NCBI RefSeq assembly: GCF_000218685.1
Contig: NW_006763291.1
Span: forward strand, 248,001-312,000
Direction of reading: 5' to 3'
Length of the DNA: 64,000 bases
Source: Serpula lacrymans var. lacrymans S7.9
Lineage: Eukaryota; Basidiomycota; Agaricomycetes; Boletales; Serpulaceae
In this document: positions 1 to 10,006 of the stretch, in pieces
How positions within the stretch are numbered: the stretch's first letter is position 1
Layout of the letters: every line of letters begins with the position of its first letter
The notes under the pieces: generated by a model
The model's database searches: none
What the model was told of the DNA's origin: nothing
The model's input: only the letters and a program-made list of their open reading frames with translations
Translations under genes and position numbers: made by a program

Positions 1-2369
1 GGTTTTGCATCAAGGTCCAAATGAGGCCCATTGTCAGGCAATGGCTGAGGCTGCTGAAGTGCAGCTGGTGAGCCCATATCTCCCCCTGGACCTGGTGCAG
101 GGACATCCTCAATCAGGCCCAATGGCATGGATAGCAAAGGTGGAGTGGGAGGTGGAGGTGGGACATTGTCAGAAGACCTCTTCAAGCCAGGGAAGTAGCG
201 CTCATCAAAATCAGCTCTCTCAGAGATAACAGTGCGCTTGGTGGTAGGATTGTAGAATTTCCATCCCTTGTACCCCTCAGGGTAACCAATGAACACACAT
301 TTCTCCATATGAGAGCCAAAGACGCCTCTTTTGTTCTTTTGCACATGCACATAGGCAGTGCAGCCCCAAACGCGAAGGTGAGACATGTCAGGCTTGCATC
401 CATACCACAACTCAAATGGAGTGGCATGGGCCACTGCATCAGTGGGACACCTGTTCCAGACATGCACCAAAGCAGACAGACATTCACCCCAGAAGCTGTT
501 AGGCAATGCAGACTCTGATAACATGGCAGTGATACGCTCAGTCAGAAGTCTGTTTGCTCGCTCTGCCACACCATTCTGCTGAGAACGATTCCTGGTGGTA
601 TGCTGTCTGACAATCCCATGGTCATCTGTGAATTGCTCAAATTCCTTGGACATGTACTCTCCCCCTTTGTCATTGCGCAGAGCCTTGATTTTGCACTCCA
701 ATTGAGTCTCAGCATAAACCTTGAATCTCTTGAAAGCATCAAAGACATCTGACTTGGCCTTGAGAGGCACAACGACACAGAATTGACTGTGATCCAAAGG
801 ATGAGCAGAGCGAGTATCAGATGAGGGGAATGGATTGGCATGCATTTTGCCAGACAAGCACGGTTCACAGACAGGATCAGGAGCAGCCTTGGATTCCAGT
901 GTAAGCCCAGTGACCAGATCTCTCTGTATCAGTCTCTTGACATCAGCATGATGGTGGTGAGCCAATCTGCGATGCCAGAGCATCAAATCAAGTGGTATAG
1001 TTGCAGTAAAATGTCCCAATTCAACATAAGCAGCAGTAGATCCATCAAGGAATGCTGCATTGTTGTCATTGATAGTTGCAGTGAACAAGAGAGTGTTGTC
1101 ACACATAAAGGACATGGAATGAGACGAAATGGTGACATTAAAACCACTTTGACGAGTTAAATACAAGACTGAGAGGAGATTATTTCGAAGATCTGGTACA
1201 TGGAGCACTCTAGAGAATTCCACAGCCCTAGCCACTTTGCCATTCATCACAGGATTAAACACCACAGTACCAACACCAGCTGAATAGACAACAGTGTGAT
1301 CAGCCAGCTTGATTGGCACACGATATGGGGTATAGTGGTGCACCCAATGATGATGAGGTGTCATATGAGAAGTGGCGCCTCTGTCTGCATTCCAATCAAA
1401 ATCAGCATCAAGTTGGAGAGGGCAATGAGGATCAGAGGGATGAATAGAACAAAGACTTGCATTTCCAGCTGATTCAGTGACCACAGTAGATGAATTGGCA
1501 TTGTTGGGCGAAAATTTGGGCTGCTGAGAGGTATTCTGAGAGTTGCTGGAGCCTGCCTGAGCCTTATTGCCACACTTGTAGCGATTCTTAGCACCCTCCA
1601 CTGCCTGTTGGCGACTAATAACGTATCTGTGGCATTTATCCTGGGTATGACCAAGTAAACCACAGAAATCACACTGAATGCGAGTAGAGGTGGTGGATTG
1701 GTTGCAATGATGGCAGTTAGGATGGGTACAGGTGCTATTGGCAGTGGTAGACAAAGAATGCAAGGCAGAATTGACTTCAGCACGACGACGGCGATTGACC
1801 TCTTCAGCAAGGAAAGCATCCCTGAGCCGAGTCTTATCCAAGGTGCCCAGAAGCAGTAAAGACGAAGTGAAGTGGGCATATTGATCAGGAAGCGCCCTAA
1901 TCATGGCCATACATGTCAATTCATCGTCTAATTCAGACAATGAGAAGCCAGTAGGACGAAGATTTTGAATCTGATGCATGCCTTCGTCAATCCTGGTCAT
2001 GAGAGACTGCAGGGACTCATCCTCCTTCTTTCTGATAAAGAAGAAGTCATCATAGGCGTTAAATCTTGTCCCAGGCTTCTTAGAGACGTGCACAATGGCC
2101 AGTTTCTCCCAGATCTTGACAGGATCATCAATAATGCCATCAAGATGGATGCGCTGCTCTTTGGTGACATTGAGGTATAATGCACCAGCAGCCTTTTCAG
2201 CTCTCAACTCCCATTTCTCTATTGCTTCAGCGTCAGTCCCAGGACACTTTTCAGCGCCAGAGACGAGCCTCCACAATCCCTTGGTCATCAACCAAGCTTG
2301 CATTTCACCACTCCACTGGGGGTAGTTAGTGCCAGACAAGGGATGGAACTTGGGATCAGAGTCAGACAT
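1..2369 (-). CDS. copia gag-pol polyprotein, N-terminal part (gag, zinc knuckle, protease, integrase), truncated by the window edge
   Basis: Open for 789 codons from the ATG at 2369 with no stop. The N-terminus (MSDSDPKFHPLSGTNYPQWS) is a copia gag start. A CX2CX4HX4C knuckle (CDFCGLLGHTQDKC) lies near residue 235. The protease motif near residue 330 reads DRGATSHM where the family has D-S/T-G-A. The GAG-pre-integrase zinc region is followed by an integrase core holding the second catalytic Asp (LRNDKGGEY) and the catalytic Glu (QQNGVAERANRLL). The stretch that should carry the first catalytic Asp (HxDxxGP to the DDxSR segment) is missing, apparently by an in-frame deletion of about 30 codons near 786-800. 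Downstream comes the integrase C-terminal region (MEKCVFIGYPEGYKGWKFY) and a proline-rich linker. Reverse transcriptase would lie left of base 1. The frame is intact, but the protease and integrase changes suggest this copy is not autonomous. Confidence 0.85.
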   Translation of the reverse strand, partial: MSDSDPKFHPLSGTNYPQWSGEMQAWLMTKGLWRLVSGAEKCPGTDAEAIEKWELRAEKAAGALYLNVTKEQRIHLDGIIDDPVKIWEKLAIVHVSKKPGTRFNAYDDFFFIRKKEDESLQSLMTRIDEGMHQIQNLRPTGFSLSELDDELTCMAMIRALPDQYAHFTSSLLLLGTLDKTRLRDAFLAEEVNRRRRAEVNSALHSLSTTANSTCTHPNCHHCNQSTTSTRIQCDFCGLLGHTQDKCHRYVISRQQAVEGAKNRYKCGNKAQAGSSNSQNTSQQPKFSPNNANSSTVVTESAGNASLCSIHPSDPHCPLQLDADFDWNADRGATSHMTPHHHWVHHYTPYRVPIKLADHTVVYSAGVGTVVFNPVMNGKVARAVEFSRVLHVPDLRNNLLSVLYLTRQSGFNVTISSHSMSFMCDNTLLFTATINDNNAAFLDGSTAAYVELGHFTATIPLDLMLWHRRLAHHHHADVKRLIQRDLVTGLTLESKAAPDPVCEPCLSGKMHANPFPSSDTRSAHPLDHSQFCVVVPLKAKSDVFDAFKRFKVYAETQLECKIKALRNDKGGEYMSKEFEQFTDDHGIVRQHTTRNRSQQNGVAERANRLLTERITAMLSESALPNSFWGECLSALVHVWNRCPTDAVAHATPFELWYGCKPDMSHLRVWGCTAYVHVQKNKRGVFGSHMEKCVFIGYPEGYKGWKFYNPTTKRTVISERADFDERYFPGLKRSSDNVPPPPPTPPLLSMPLGLIEDVPAPGPGGDMGSPAALQQPQPLPDNGPHLDLDAK

Positions 2370-3362
2370 GATGGGTGTTGTATAAGACAATAGAGAAATG
2401 ATAAATGATGTAGGAGACGGCTATAGGCGATGGAATAGTGGCAAAGACAATGGGCAACAGTAGGAGGCGAGCAGATAAGATGGTGAGGCGGTAAAGAGAG
2501 GATATGGAGAGGGTCAGAAAGCGCAAGGATAGGTCCAAATAGGGTCCAAAAAGTGTCCAAAAGCGATCCAGGAGGGTGCTAAGGCTTCCTAGTGCTGCTA
2601 CAGGGTTATGCCTGTGTTCCCCTTTCAATTCCACACTGATATTAACAGAGAAATCGCCTCAAGACAGTGTTGGTTAATAGGGCTTGTATATGAGTCAACA
2701 AAGTGACTTGAGCTCCCCAAACACCGCAGACTGAGAGAGGCTCTAGGCAACAGCAAACTGAGGCAATGCAGGCGAGCTTCACAGTCTATAGACTTGTTCT
2801 ATCTGATAATGGACAGAGTAGAGAAGATTGGAGCTTTATGCACACACCAGATATGCCAAAAAGCGAAAAATAGGGCAAAAAGTCGAAATTGATGCAGAGA
2901 CAGATAAGATGGATGGATTGCCCCCAAATTGAGGGTGTAGAGTGCGATAGTATAGGGTAGTAGATGGCTCAAATAGGGCCAAGATCTGAGCACAGGATGT
3001 GGAGATATGGAATAGGGGGCTAAAAGGTGATCAAATGATGATGAAGGCTCACAGAAAGACCAAGCTCAAATTCAACCGCTCTGATACCTCTCCTAGGGTT
3101 ATTTAGGCCGTAGAAGACGATGGTAGAAGTTACAGGACAATCAGATAAGGATTGGGCGAGATATGGTGCAGATAAGGCCAAAAAAGCTTCCAAAATGGGG
3201 GTAACTTGCAACAAGGAGTTGTTGTTGGAGATCAAGATGAGATCAGAGTAATCTGAGGTGATGGATGAGATAATAAGAGTCCCAGAAGACGATGGTTATG
3301 ATGGATAAGCAGTAGGACGCTTGGATGGTGAGATATGAGGTCAGGAAGATGGCTAGAGCACA
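2370..3362 (-). other. 5' leader of Copia-I between PBS and gag
   Basis: About 1 kb without a convincing coding frame; short frames exist but show no recognisable domains. It is bounded by the PBS and the gag ATG, so it is best read as an unusually long untranslated leader. Several short repeats built on 'aaatagggcc' and 'ggtccaaa' are scattered at 2530-2980. Confidence 0.5.
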
Positions 3363-3374
3363 GGGCTCATAACC
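3363..3374 (-). other. primer-binding site of Copia-I (initiator tRNA-Met anticodon arm type)
   Basis: On the element strand the bases directly after the LTR are GGTTATGAGCCC, the exact complement of the anticodon stem-loop of eukaryotic initiator tRNA-Met (GGGCTCATAACC). Copia-type elements are known to prime from a half tRNA cut in the anticodon loop. The same site follows the LTRs at 28029-28040 and 28423-28434. Confidence 0.8.
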
Positions 3375-3694
3375 TATTAAGAACAAAGCTTGAAGGAAGT
3401 GTCTAGCCACTTGCTGAGAGCAATCAAGGACTGGAACTAGAGTCCAATGTGAGTAACTTTATTATTAGAGAGTATGACAGGTATACAGTACCTAGAGTCC
3501 AATATGAGTAACTAGAGAATAGGAAGCATTGGACTCTGCAGTACTGTCCGAAGTTTTATAAACAAAGGTAAACAAAGCAGCCACAAAGGCAAAATAATAG
3601 AGAACACAATCAATAGTGAATGATAGAAGAATAGATAGAGAAAGGAATGAAAATATATAGGTAGCACAAAGGTGCAGAATCACCAAAACTAACA
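3375..3694 (-). repeat. 5' LTR of Copia-I (320 bp)
   Basis: Starts TGTTAG and ends TTAATA on the element strand, and the PBS follows directly. It is nearly identical to the solo LTR at 33934-34253, also 320 bp. The left edge is fixed by the PBS and the right edge by homology to the solo LTR. Confidence 0.9.
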
Positions 3695-4244
3695 CCAAGT
3701 TTCTCAAGTCTCTGAATGAACTGTTGTAAGTCTAGTTTATTCGGAAAACTACTGATCCACTACGCTATAGAGAGACTTTATACTGCTACGGTAACAACGG
3801 GATCAGCTCACTGAGTCCAACAAGTCCGTTGGTAACTATTGATCCATAAGGAACAGGATAAAAAGGAATGAGGTGGTGTGGAGTCCACATGGTAACGAGC
3901 GATGACGGCCAGCGTCAGGTAGGATCGGATCGGGGTTAGCCACGTTACACAATGCCTTATTAGGAAGGGACGTGAGAAATGTCATGAGTGTGCTCTGACC
4001 TAACTTTCATCCAATGTTTCAATGGTACCACCACCCTGAAGTTTTGCCTAGACTAGCAGTCGTCCTGTAAGGAGCCTTGGAAAGCCAGAAATTCGAGATC
4101 AGAACGTAGCCCTGTAGGCCGACGTGGAAAAGCTGATTCACGGTAGATTTTTCATTTAATGTGAAATTCCGTGTACTTACGATTAGAACCCGAAAGTACT
4201 GATTCAAAATTTTACTGTTCACCACTGACAACAGAGGCATAAAA
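3695..4244. other. intergenic sequence upstream of the TTL-like gene
   Basis: No coding frame with recognisable content. It presumably holds the promoter of the gene starting at 4245; I see no clear TATA box or core promoter motif. The segment 3730-3840 has the look of eroded LTR sequence ('ggtaacaac') but I could not match it elsewhere in the window. Confidence 0.4.
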
Positions 4245-5788
4245 ATGAATACCGTGACTAAACCTGTCGTGTATGTTTCTTGGCCATTAGCACCACTCAC
4301 TTTGTCTCTGGTTTGCACCTCGCTTGCAGAGCAGGACATATCGAGCGAAATCGTTTCTTCCTTGCCAAAATCTTTTTTCAAGTTAATACAGTGGTCAACT
4401 TACGACTCCATCGACCATGAGCTTACAAAATCTCGTCCCTTCGATGTCCTATCTTCATCGTATACTATTCGCAAAGCTTTAATCAGGAAACACTTTCTCT
4501 CGCGATGTATACGTTCCTACATCACCAAACATCCCGAATCTTTGCTGAAAAATTCTGTTCCTCGAACATGGGAACTAGACATTGCATATGCCGACGAACT
4601 TGATGAAATGTGGAGCGACGAACTTTGGGACCTTGGCAATGAACTAGACTCAGATAACCCTTTAAAATCTCATTGGTGGATTTTGAAACCTGGAATGGCA
4701 GACAAGGGTATGGGGATCAGACTATTTTATAGCAAAGAAGCTTTGCAGGATATATTTGAGGAATTTGATCGTGATTCGGAAGGCGAGGAATCAGATATGA
4801 ATGATACTTCTGTCAGTACTTCTCAGCTGCGACACTTCGTCGTCCAGGTAATGTCTGCCAAATTTATTCCATATTTCCACGTCATTGACTCGTATACAGG
4901 AGTACCTACAGTATCCGCTGTTGCTCAACCCTTCTCATATTTCTCATGCCAAGGTCCAAGGCAGTTCAATGGGCCACAAAGTTAATTGATTATTGTCTCG
5001 ACCTATCATTCGATCGTGACGTTTCCATTCTATTAGTTCCACCTGCGAGTATACTGTATAGCTGCAGGTGCCTTGAAACTCTATATGTACACTCGCATAT
5101 TGGCACTTTTCTCGTCTAACCCATACACTCCACCAAACCAATCCAACGGATCTATAGACCTCACGCCACACCTCACAAATACGTCATTACAGATTGATCG
5201 AGGAGAAGCGGGAGTGCGTCTTTTGGATGAGCTTGCAGGTTGTCAAATCTTTTCCCTGGCTCAAGATGTAAATCAAACGAACGCTTTTACCTCCGGTGAC
5301 ATTCGTTTTATCAAAGATCAGATGGCCAACATCCTCGCTGAGACATTCAAAGCTGCATTAGAAATGCCTGTTCATTTTCAGGTAAGCATATACTGTTATC
5401 AACGCACCAAGTGTCGTAGAAAATGCCCTCTCAACTTGTGATTGCCTAGGCGCTACCCAATGCATTCGAATTATACGGTGTCGATTTCTTAGTCTCTCAT
5501 GAGCCGTATGCTATGGGACCGACAAAAGATCCACCGATAAACCCACCATTTCAAGTGAGACTCCTGGAAGTCAACGCAGAACCTGCCATCGAATTGACTG
5601 GCGCGCGATTGACCTGGATTCTGGAAGACCTGTTCAAGGCCATAGGTCAAGTTTGCGTACATCCGCATTTCTGCGAGAGCACCGAGGAAGGGATAGACGC
5701 CGAATCTGCAGACTGGGCCGTGGGAGAAGTCCGTTATAACTTGCATAAATGTCTTGAAGTTCAAGTGCGAGGTTCCGGTGGGTGGTAG
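4245..5788 (+). CDS. tubulin-tyrosine-ligase (TTL) domain protein, ATP-grasp family
   Basis: Four exons: 4245-4847, 4900-4980, 5037-5381 and 5450-5788, about 455 residues. The introns are 52, 56 and 68 nt, all GT-AG and all in phase 0. The spliced frame shows the TTL ATP-grasp order: N-terminal VVYVSWPLAPLT; the ATP-binding strand WWILKPGMADKGMGIRLF near residue 145; HFVVQEYLQYPLLL across the first splice; FHLRVYCIAAGALKLYMY after the second; then FELYGVDFLV and LLEVNAEPAIELTG near the C-terminus. TTL-like enzymes ligate amino acids to tubulin or other proteins using ATP. Fungal members of this length are usually annotated only as putative ligases, so the substrate is unknown. The ATG at 4245 is the first in frame. 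No stops or lost motifs: probably functional, flanked on both sides by transposon debris. Confidence 0.85.
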
Positions 5789-7166
5789 TGGGCTTCTTGC
5801 AACTTTTTCTTTTTTTGGGTGAGTGTTTGGATATTTCTGCACATCTACATTTTCTAATGTAGCTGAACTTTCAGGGTCTTATTAAAAGAATCGGTATCTC
5901 ATCCTGGAATAACTCTGATAGCAGAAATGTGGCCCAGATGACCTCACATAAAATGTATCAGAGTTTCGATTTTCGTGTGTGCTGGTGCTGGCCGTCGTCG
6001 ACAAAACTACGCATTGCTGGTGGTGGTGATGTTGTTCGAAGTGCTTTTGCAATGAAAAAGAGCAACACATTATCACGACGTGATAATTCTTTTGTGCGGG
6101 TACGTGACATGCACCATAGGCAAGAAAACGTGGCGGTTAGTTTGATGCTGCAGCGGTCATGTGCGTCAACCTAATAATCCCGGCCTCTGTGCCTGGCCAC
6201 CTAAGACGCCGCCCGTTGTCAAAGACAAAAGATCATGCCAGTTAGAGCTCGACAATACTGAGTTTTTGAGTAGTAGCACGGACGATTTGATGTCGCGCGT
6301 CAATCATTTAGTTAGGTCTCAATTTAGCTGGCTCCAGGCAAGTTTAATTGGACGATGTAGCAAGAGAGAACCTCCACTTTAGGTGCCAGATTCAAAACTT
6401 CTGGGTTGTGAAGTTTAAGATTACACAGAGTGTGCTTTTTCACGAACATAGAACGTTATGGATTATTCAAATTGTGTTGTATGTATTAAGTTGTGGGTCA
6501 ATGATGGCCTGGTTTTTTACAGAGGTGAAATCTAACATGCCAGCTATGTATCAGAACAACTTCTTCTGCGCTGAGATTTCTACAAACATTCAGCTTACAC
6601 AATGGCTACTACGTCGTGCAAATTGAGAATACCAGCATGTGAAATTTCCTCCCTGTTTTTGAGTTTTGGCCGCGAGTCTGTGACTATTGTTACCTGACTG
6701 GTACACAAAGCTTCTGTCATTCACTGCTCTGCGCTGGTTGCTGCGAATAGCTTCTGGTGCTTGCACTTGTCTCTGAGATGAGGCTTTGGCAGAGCTTTCT
6801 GTGTATACATGTAAGAGCTTATCCGGAGCCTGCGCTACGCTTTTAAAAGCCATATACATTAACTTCGCGAATTTGTTTAGATGGGAACAACAACAATATT
6901 TAAAAAAAATGTAAACTATCACATATGTGCATTGTACAAAATACAGTGTAAAATAACCATCCTACTGTTGGCAAAAAGCTGAGATATCATTCGTGTTTTG
7001 GACGTTTCTGGGACAGATGTTGTGAGAAATAGACAATGCTGCAAATATTCGATAGAACCTACCGATGGTGAGCTAGTCCTCAAAACGTCATGTTTACACT
7101 TCCTCGATATGATATCATCTTTCAAGTTGGGGATTTTCTAGTTAGAAGATCAGAAAGAGCGATGCA
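5789..7166. other. intergenic, no supported gene
   Basis: Only short frames in all six phases, none with a recognisable domain or plausible splice structure. A minus-strand frame at 6590-6922 is open for 110 codons with ordinary composition, but I found no support for it. The sequence probably includes the 3' ends of the two flanking genes. Confidence 0.4.
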
Positions 7167-7919
7167 CTACTCACAATGGATAGACCTATTCTCAGCATGT
7201 AAGCGCGAGGAACTATTGGAATATTCTGCATCGGCTTCTTTCTACCACACGAAGGCGCAATATCAATGGTGAGGCGAAGCTTATGAGTTGGATAAACGCA
7301 CCTCTGTTTCTACACGGTCTAGTGTGGCTATAAGCTCGCGAATAATGTTTATCTCTGCTTGAATAGTAATTTGGCGTCCCATAAGTGGATTGACAGATGC
7401 TTTGCTAGTAGTTTGGGCGGATGATAGGTGTTTGAAAGATGGTTGAAGGTACGTTCACATTGACATGCGATGGCTTTCTCAGTGTTGAGAATGCATGATT
7501 GAAGTCTGTTGGCTTCAGCTTCGGACTGCCTTCTCAGCATTTTGAACATTTGCCTCTCTTAGTAGGTAGAACAATCAGTAGCAAAAGCAACATCAGTTGC
7601 ATAACAGATACACTCACCTCAACTTTATCACGTCGGAATTCAAGACATAGTCATCCTTGGCGAAGGAAAAGGCAGTCAGTCTCCCATCGGACTGATGAAG
7701 ACGTTGGGTCGTGGGGCACTTGAAGGGACCCCCCCCACCTCCCCCTGTTGGGTGATTTTTCGATACACGCAACACAGAATACGTGACCTACACAACAATT
7801 TGCTTCAAATTGATACCTCTGAAAGACAATGAAAAAAGACTTACCACAGGTAAAGGCTTGGTACATGAATTATCTTTGCAAGAGAACTTGTCAAAACAGA
7901 CGCAACATTTCGGGCGCAT
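7167..7919 (-). pseudogene. RING-finger plus coiled-coil protein gene, probably decaying
   Basis: The first exon gives MRPKCCVCFDKFSCK, a C-x2-C RING start. Across a 57-nt GT-AG intron the next exon gives TCGHVFCVACIEK, the classic second half of a RING finger. A further Cys pair region (KCPTTQRLHQSDGR) can be read after the G-rich tract at 7731-7747, but in another frame. Downstream exons encode charged helical sequence (MLRRQSEAEANRLQ, ITIQAEINIIRELIATLDRV) typical of coiled coil, ending with a stop at 7167-7169. RING proteins are usually E3 ubiquitin ligases. At least two reading-frame breaks (in exon 1 and at the homopolymer) mean it is either a pseudogene or affected by sequence errors. 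An upstream start at 8078 is possible. Confidence 0.45.
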
Positions 7920-8757
7920 GATCGGTGTGCAACCTTTAACAAAGGCAAGAGTACGATTTAGGATAGTGAGAACACCCTTTATACTCCTGAGCCACTGATT
8001 ATAATATTAATTTTCATAGCATATAACGTGGCAAGCAGAGCACTTACCTTGCATGTCACGGAAAGATGTGGAAGGCATGAATGAACAAGTCAAATGTCGA
8101 GGTCCTAGGATTCTACTAGTAACATACAACATACTCGTCTCGGCTGATAAGCATTGCATCGTTGGACAGGGTGTTGATTTTGAAAGAAAAGACGCAGATT
8201 GTGATTGGATATCATCAATCTGTGCGTACCGGTGACCGACACGTAGAAGTCAGGTCTACTGGCCATTCGTGGAGCGATTCAAGTATATCAAAATATCAAA
8301 ATATTGTTACATGTATCTATACCAAATCCAGTAATCTCTCACATATTGTATTACCACGGTCACACTATATCGAGATCTTCAACCCACACTTCAACATATC
8401 ACTTACTTCAACTCATCGTCAAAATTTTCACCACACCAGCTTGTTTTGAAGCCTTTCGAGACCTTTAAGACCTTCAAGGCTTGTGTTCATACGTTGACAT
8501 CGCTTTCCGACGCTGCATCATTGGCATTAGGTAGGTATAATCTCAGCTATCTACTGTGACGGGCAATAATATTAATAAATTCAATTTTGCCTCGTGGGCC
8601 TCAGGATGGATGAGGATAAAGAACGGCAAAAATGTGGAAATTTAAAGGCATAAAGGACAAGTCTGAATTTACCAGCTTTAACTATACCATTTTCCCCAGG
8701 CCCAACGGTTGATACATCCAACCCATTGCAATTCTGTCTCAATATCATGCCTGCTCT
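7920..8757. other. intergenic, no supported gene
   Basis: May include a 5' non-coding exon of the RING gene (donor-like GTAAGT on the minus strand near 8050). Nothing else could be supported. Confidence 0.3.
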
Positions 8758-9371
8758 ATGCACTCCTATTCTCAGCAAAAAGGTGAGTTTTCTGATATAT
8801 TAACACTCATACCTTGTAAGCTTGATTTTCTGAAGATGTTCCCACTATCAAGGTTCGCTCTACCTTTGTCAACAGCATGTACTTTCTGACATCTTCGAAG
8901 AAGCATTGTTTTCTGGATGTTGCTGTTCTATCAACGGTTCCGACTCACGGCTATGCTCAACCCTTTCCCGCTGTTGAGCAGGTTCTTGGAACCAGGTTTC
9001 CAATCCATGATGCCTTTGATGAGGTCACCAACCCACATGCTGTCGCCCAAGAATACCTGGTGTGCTTTCAATATGACGACCATGCTCCTGTCAACAAAGA
9101 ATTACTTAGACTTTGTTCCCAAATATTTTGGAAAGGAGATATACTGGTCTTGAAACAAGGCACCAGGAAATGGGTTTGAAGTTTCCATGGTACCCATGAG
9201 AAGTACTTAGCCAAGTGTGCAGTTATCCGGTGTGTCCTTTTTTTAACTCAACTTACAGCTCACTCACCGTCTTCTGCCTATTACAGGTTTCTTCAAGTAT
9301 CAGTGATGCATCTTGAACATGCAAGAGTGAATGAAGAAGTGGTTCTTTGTCCTATAGATGTGAAATTTTGA
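8758..9371 (+). pseudogene. small three-exon hypothetical gene with one in-frame stop
   Basis: Exons 8758-8782, 8836-9229 and 9287-9371 join through 53- and 57-nt GT-AG introns into one frame of about 180 residues. The frame reads through a single TGA at 9177-9179, after ILVLKQGTRKWV, and resumes with coherent sequence (HGTHEKYLAKCAVIR) up to a final TGA. Recognisable segments include FDEVTNPHAVAQEYLVCF and QIFWKGDILVLK. I do not recognise a characterised domain. The persistence of an open frame and of the splice sites on both sides of the stop suggests recent inactivation, or a sequence error. It ends 9 bp before an LTR-A fragment. Confidence 0.4.
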
Positions 9372-9380
9372 GATTGTGGT

Positions 9381-9489
9381 TGTAACAACCAAGAGGCGCA
9401 CAACTAGAACACACTATAGAGATAATGATGAGCGAGTGGTTACCCCTTAGGCTTCAACAAGTTGGTTGTGAGGATACAACAGGAGGACT
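9381..9489 (-). repeat. truncated LTR-A fragment (end of the LTR only)
   Basis: Reads TGTAACAACCAAG..., the reverse complement of the 3' end of the 386-bp LTR of Chromovirus-III, for about 109 bp up to ...CAACAGGAGGACT. It then stops and is fused directly to the truncated LTR-B at about 9489. The rest of this LTR is missing. Confidence 0.8.
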
Positions 9490-9811
9490 TGCTACTGGAA
9501 ACCTCGTCACCTCTTCATCCTTGTCGTTCTCAAACCTACCTTGTGCTACAATTAGCAAGGTAGTGCTCATCTATACTCGTCACTAAGCCCCTATCTTCTA
9601 TAAATTCAACTATCCCTCCTCCTCAAAACCCACACCCATACCTCTCTGGGTTTTACTTTGAAGGACCTTCATACATACCACCCCACAAACAACCAGAGCA
9701 CCCACTGTTTTAGGAGGCAAAGCCCATAAACAAGTTCCGTGGAATCTGGGAGGATTGTTTGTTAGTTTGTTTTTGTGTGTGGTTTTCTAACAACAGTTCT
9801 CATCATCGACA
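9490..9811 (+). repeat. truncated 5' LTR-B of Gypsy-II (last 322 bp)
   Basis: Nearly identical to the last 320 bp or so of the LTR-B copies ending at 23351, 42448, 49591 and 62598, finishing ...CATCATCGACA. The first 1.5 kb is lost at the junction with the LTR-A fragment. It contains CTTCTATAAATTC near 9595. Confidence 0.88.
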
Positions 9812-9813
9812 AT

Positions 9814-9829
9814 TGGAGCCCACCGCGAG
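9814..9829 (+). other. primer-binding site of Gypsy-II
   Basis: TGGAGCCCACCGCGAG begins 2 bp after the LTR end. Its TGG matches a tRNA CCA 3' end, and the whole resembles the TGGCGCCCACC-type leader that follows the 5' LTR of many gypsy elements. The priming tRNA was not identified. Confidence 0.6.
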
Positions 9830-10006
9830 GGGTAGTTTCCTTCAAGCTAAATTCCAACCATTTCATCGCCATCACTGTTTAATTTATCATCTACACCTTC
9901 TATCTCACCCACCACTTTATCTGTCCCATCCCTCTCTTCCAGTAACTCAATTCCTGTACCAGCTTCTACTCAGCAAGCTTCGCGTTTACCCCCTATATTT
10001 TCCACT

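Larger units (their letters stand above)
1..3694 (-). mobile_element. Copia-I: Ty1/copia retrotransposon, 5' part, runs off the left edge
   Basis: Reading leftwards on the minus strand, the order is 5' LTR (3694-3375), a primer-binding site, a leader of about 1 kb and a long gag-pol frame that is still open at base 1. The 3' part and 3' LTR are outside the window. The same LTR occurs alone at 33934-34253, where a flanking 5-bp duplication fixes its ends. The order gag, protease, integrase in one frame is the Ty1/copia order. Confidence 0.9.

Noticed and set aside
542..868. Minus-strand ORF starting MNRACLAKCM as a gene
   Set aside because: It is an out-of-frame shadow of the Copia-I integrase, whose true frame is open across the same bases.
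3492..3707. ORF on the minus strand (and its twin at 34051-34290) as a small membrane protein
   Set aside because: Both lie in copies of the same 320-bp copia LTR. The frame is a by-product of the LTR sequence.
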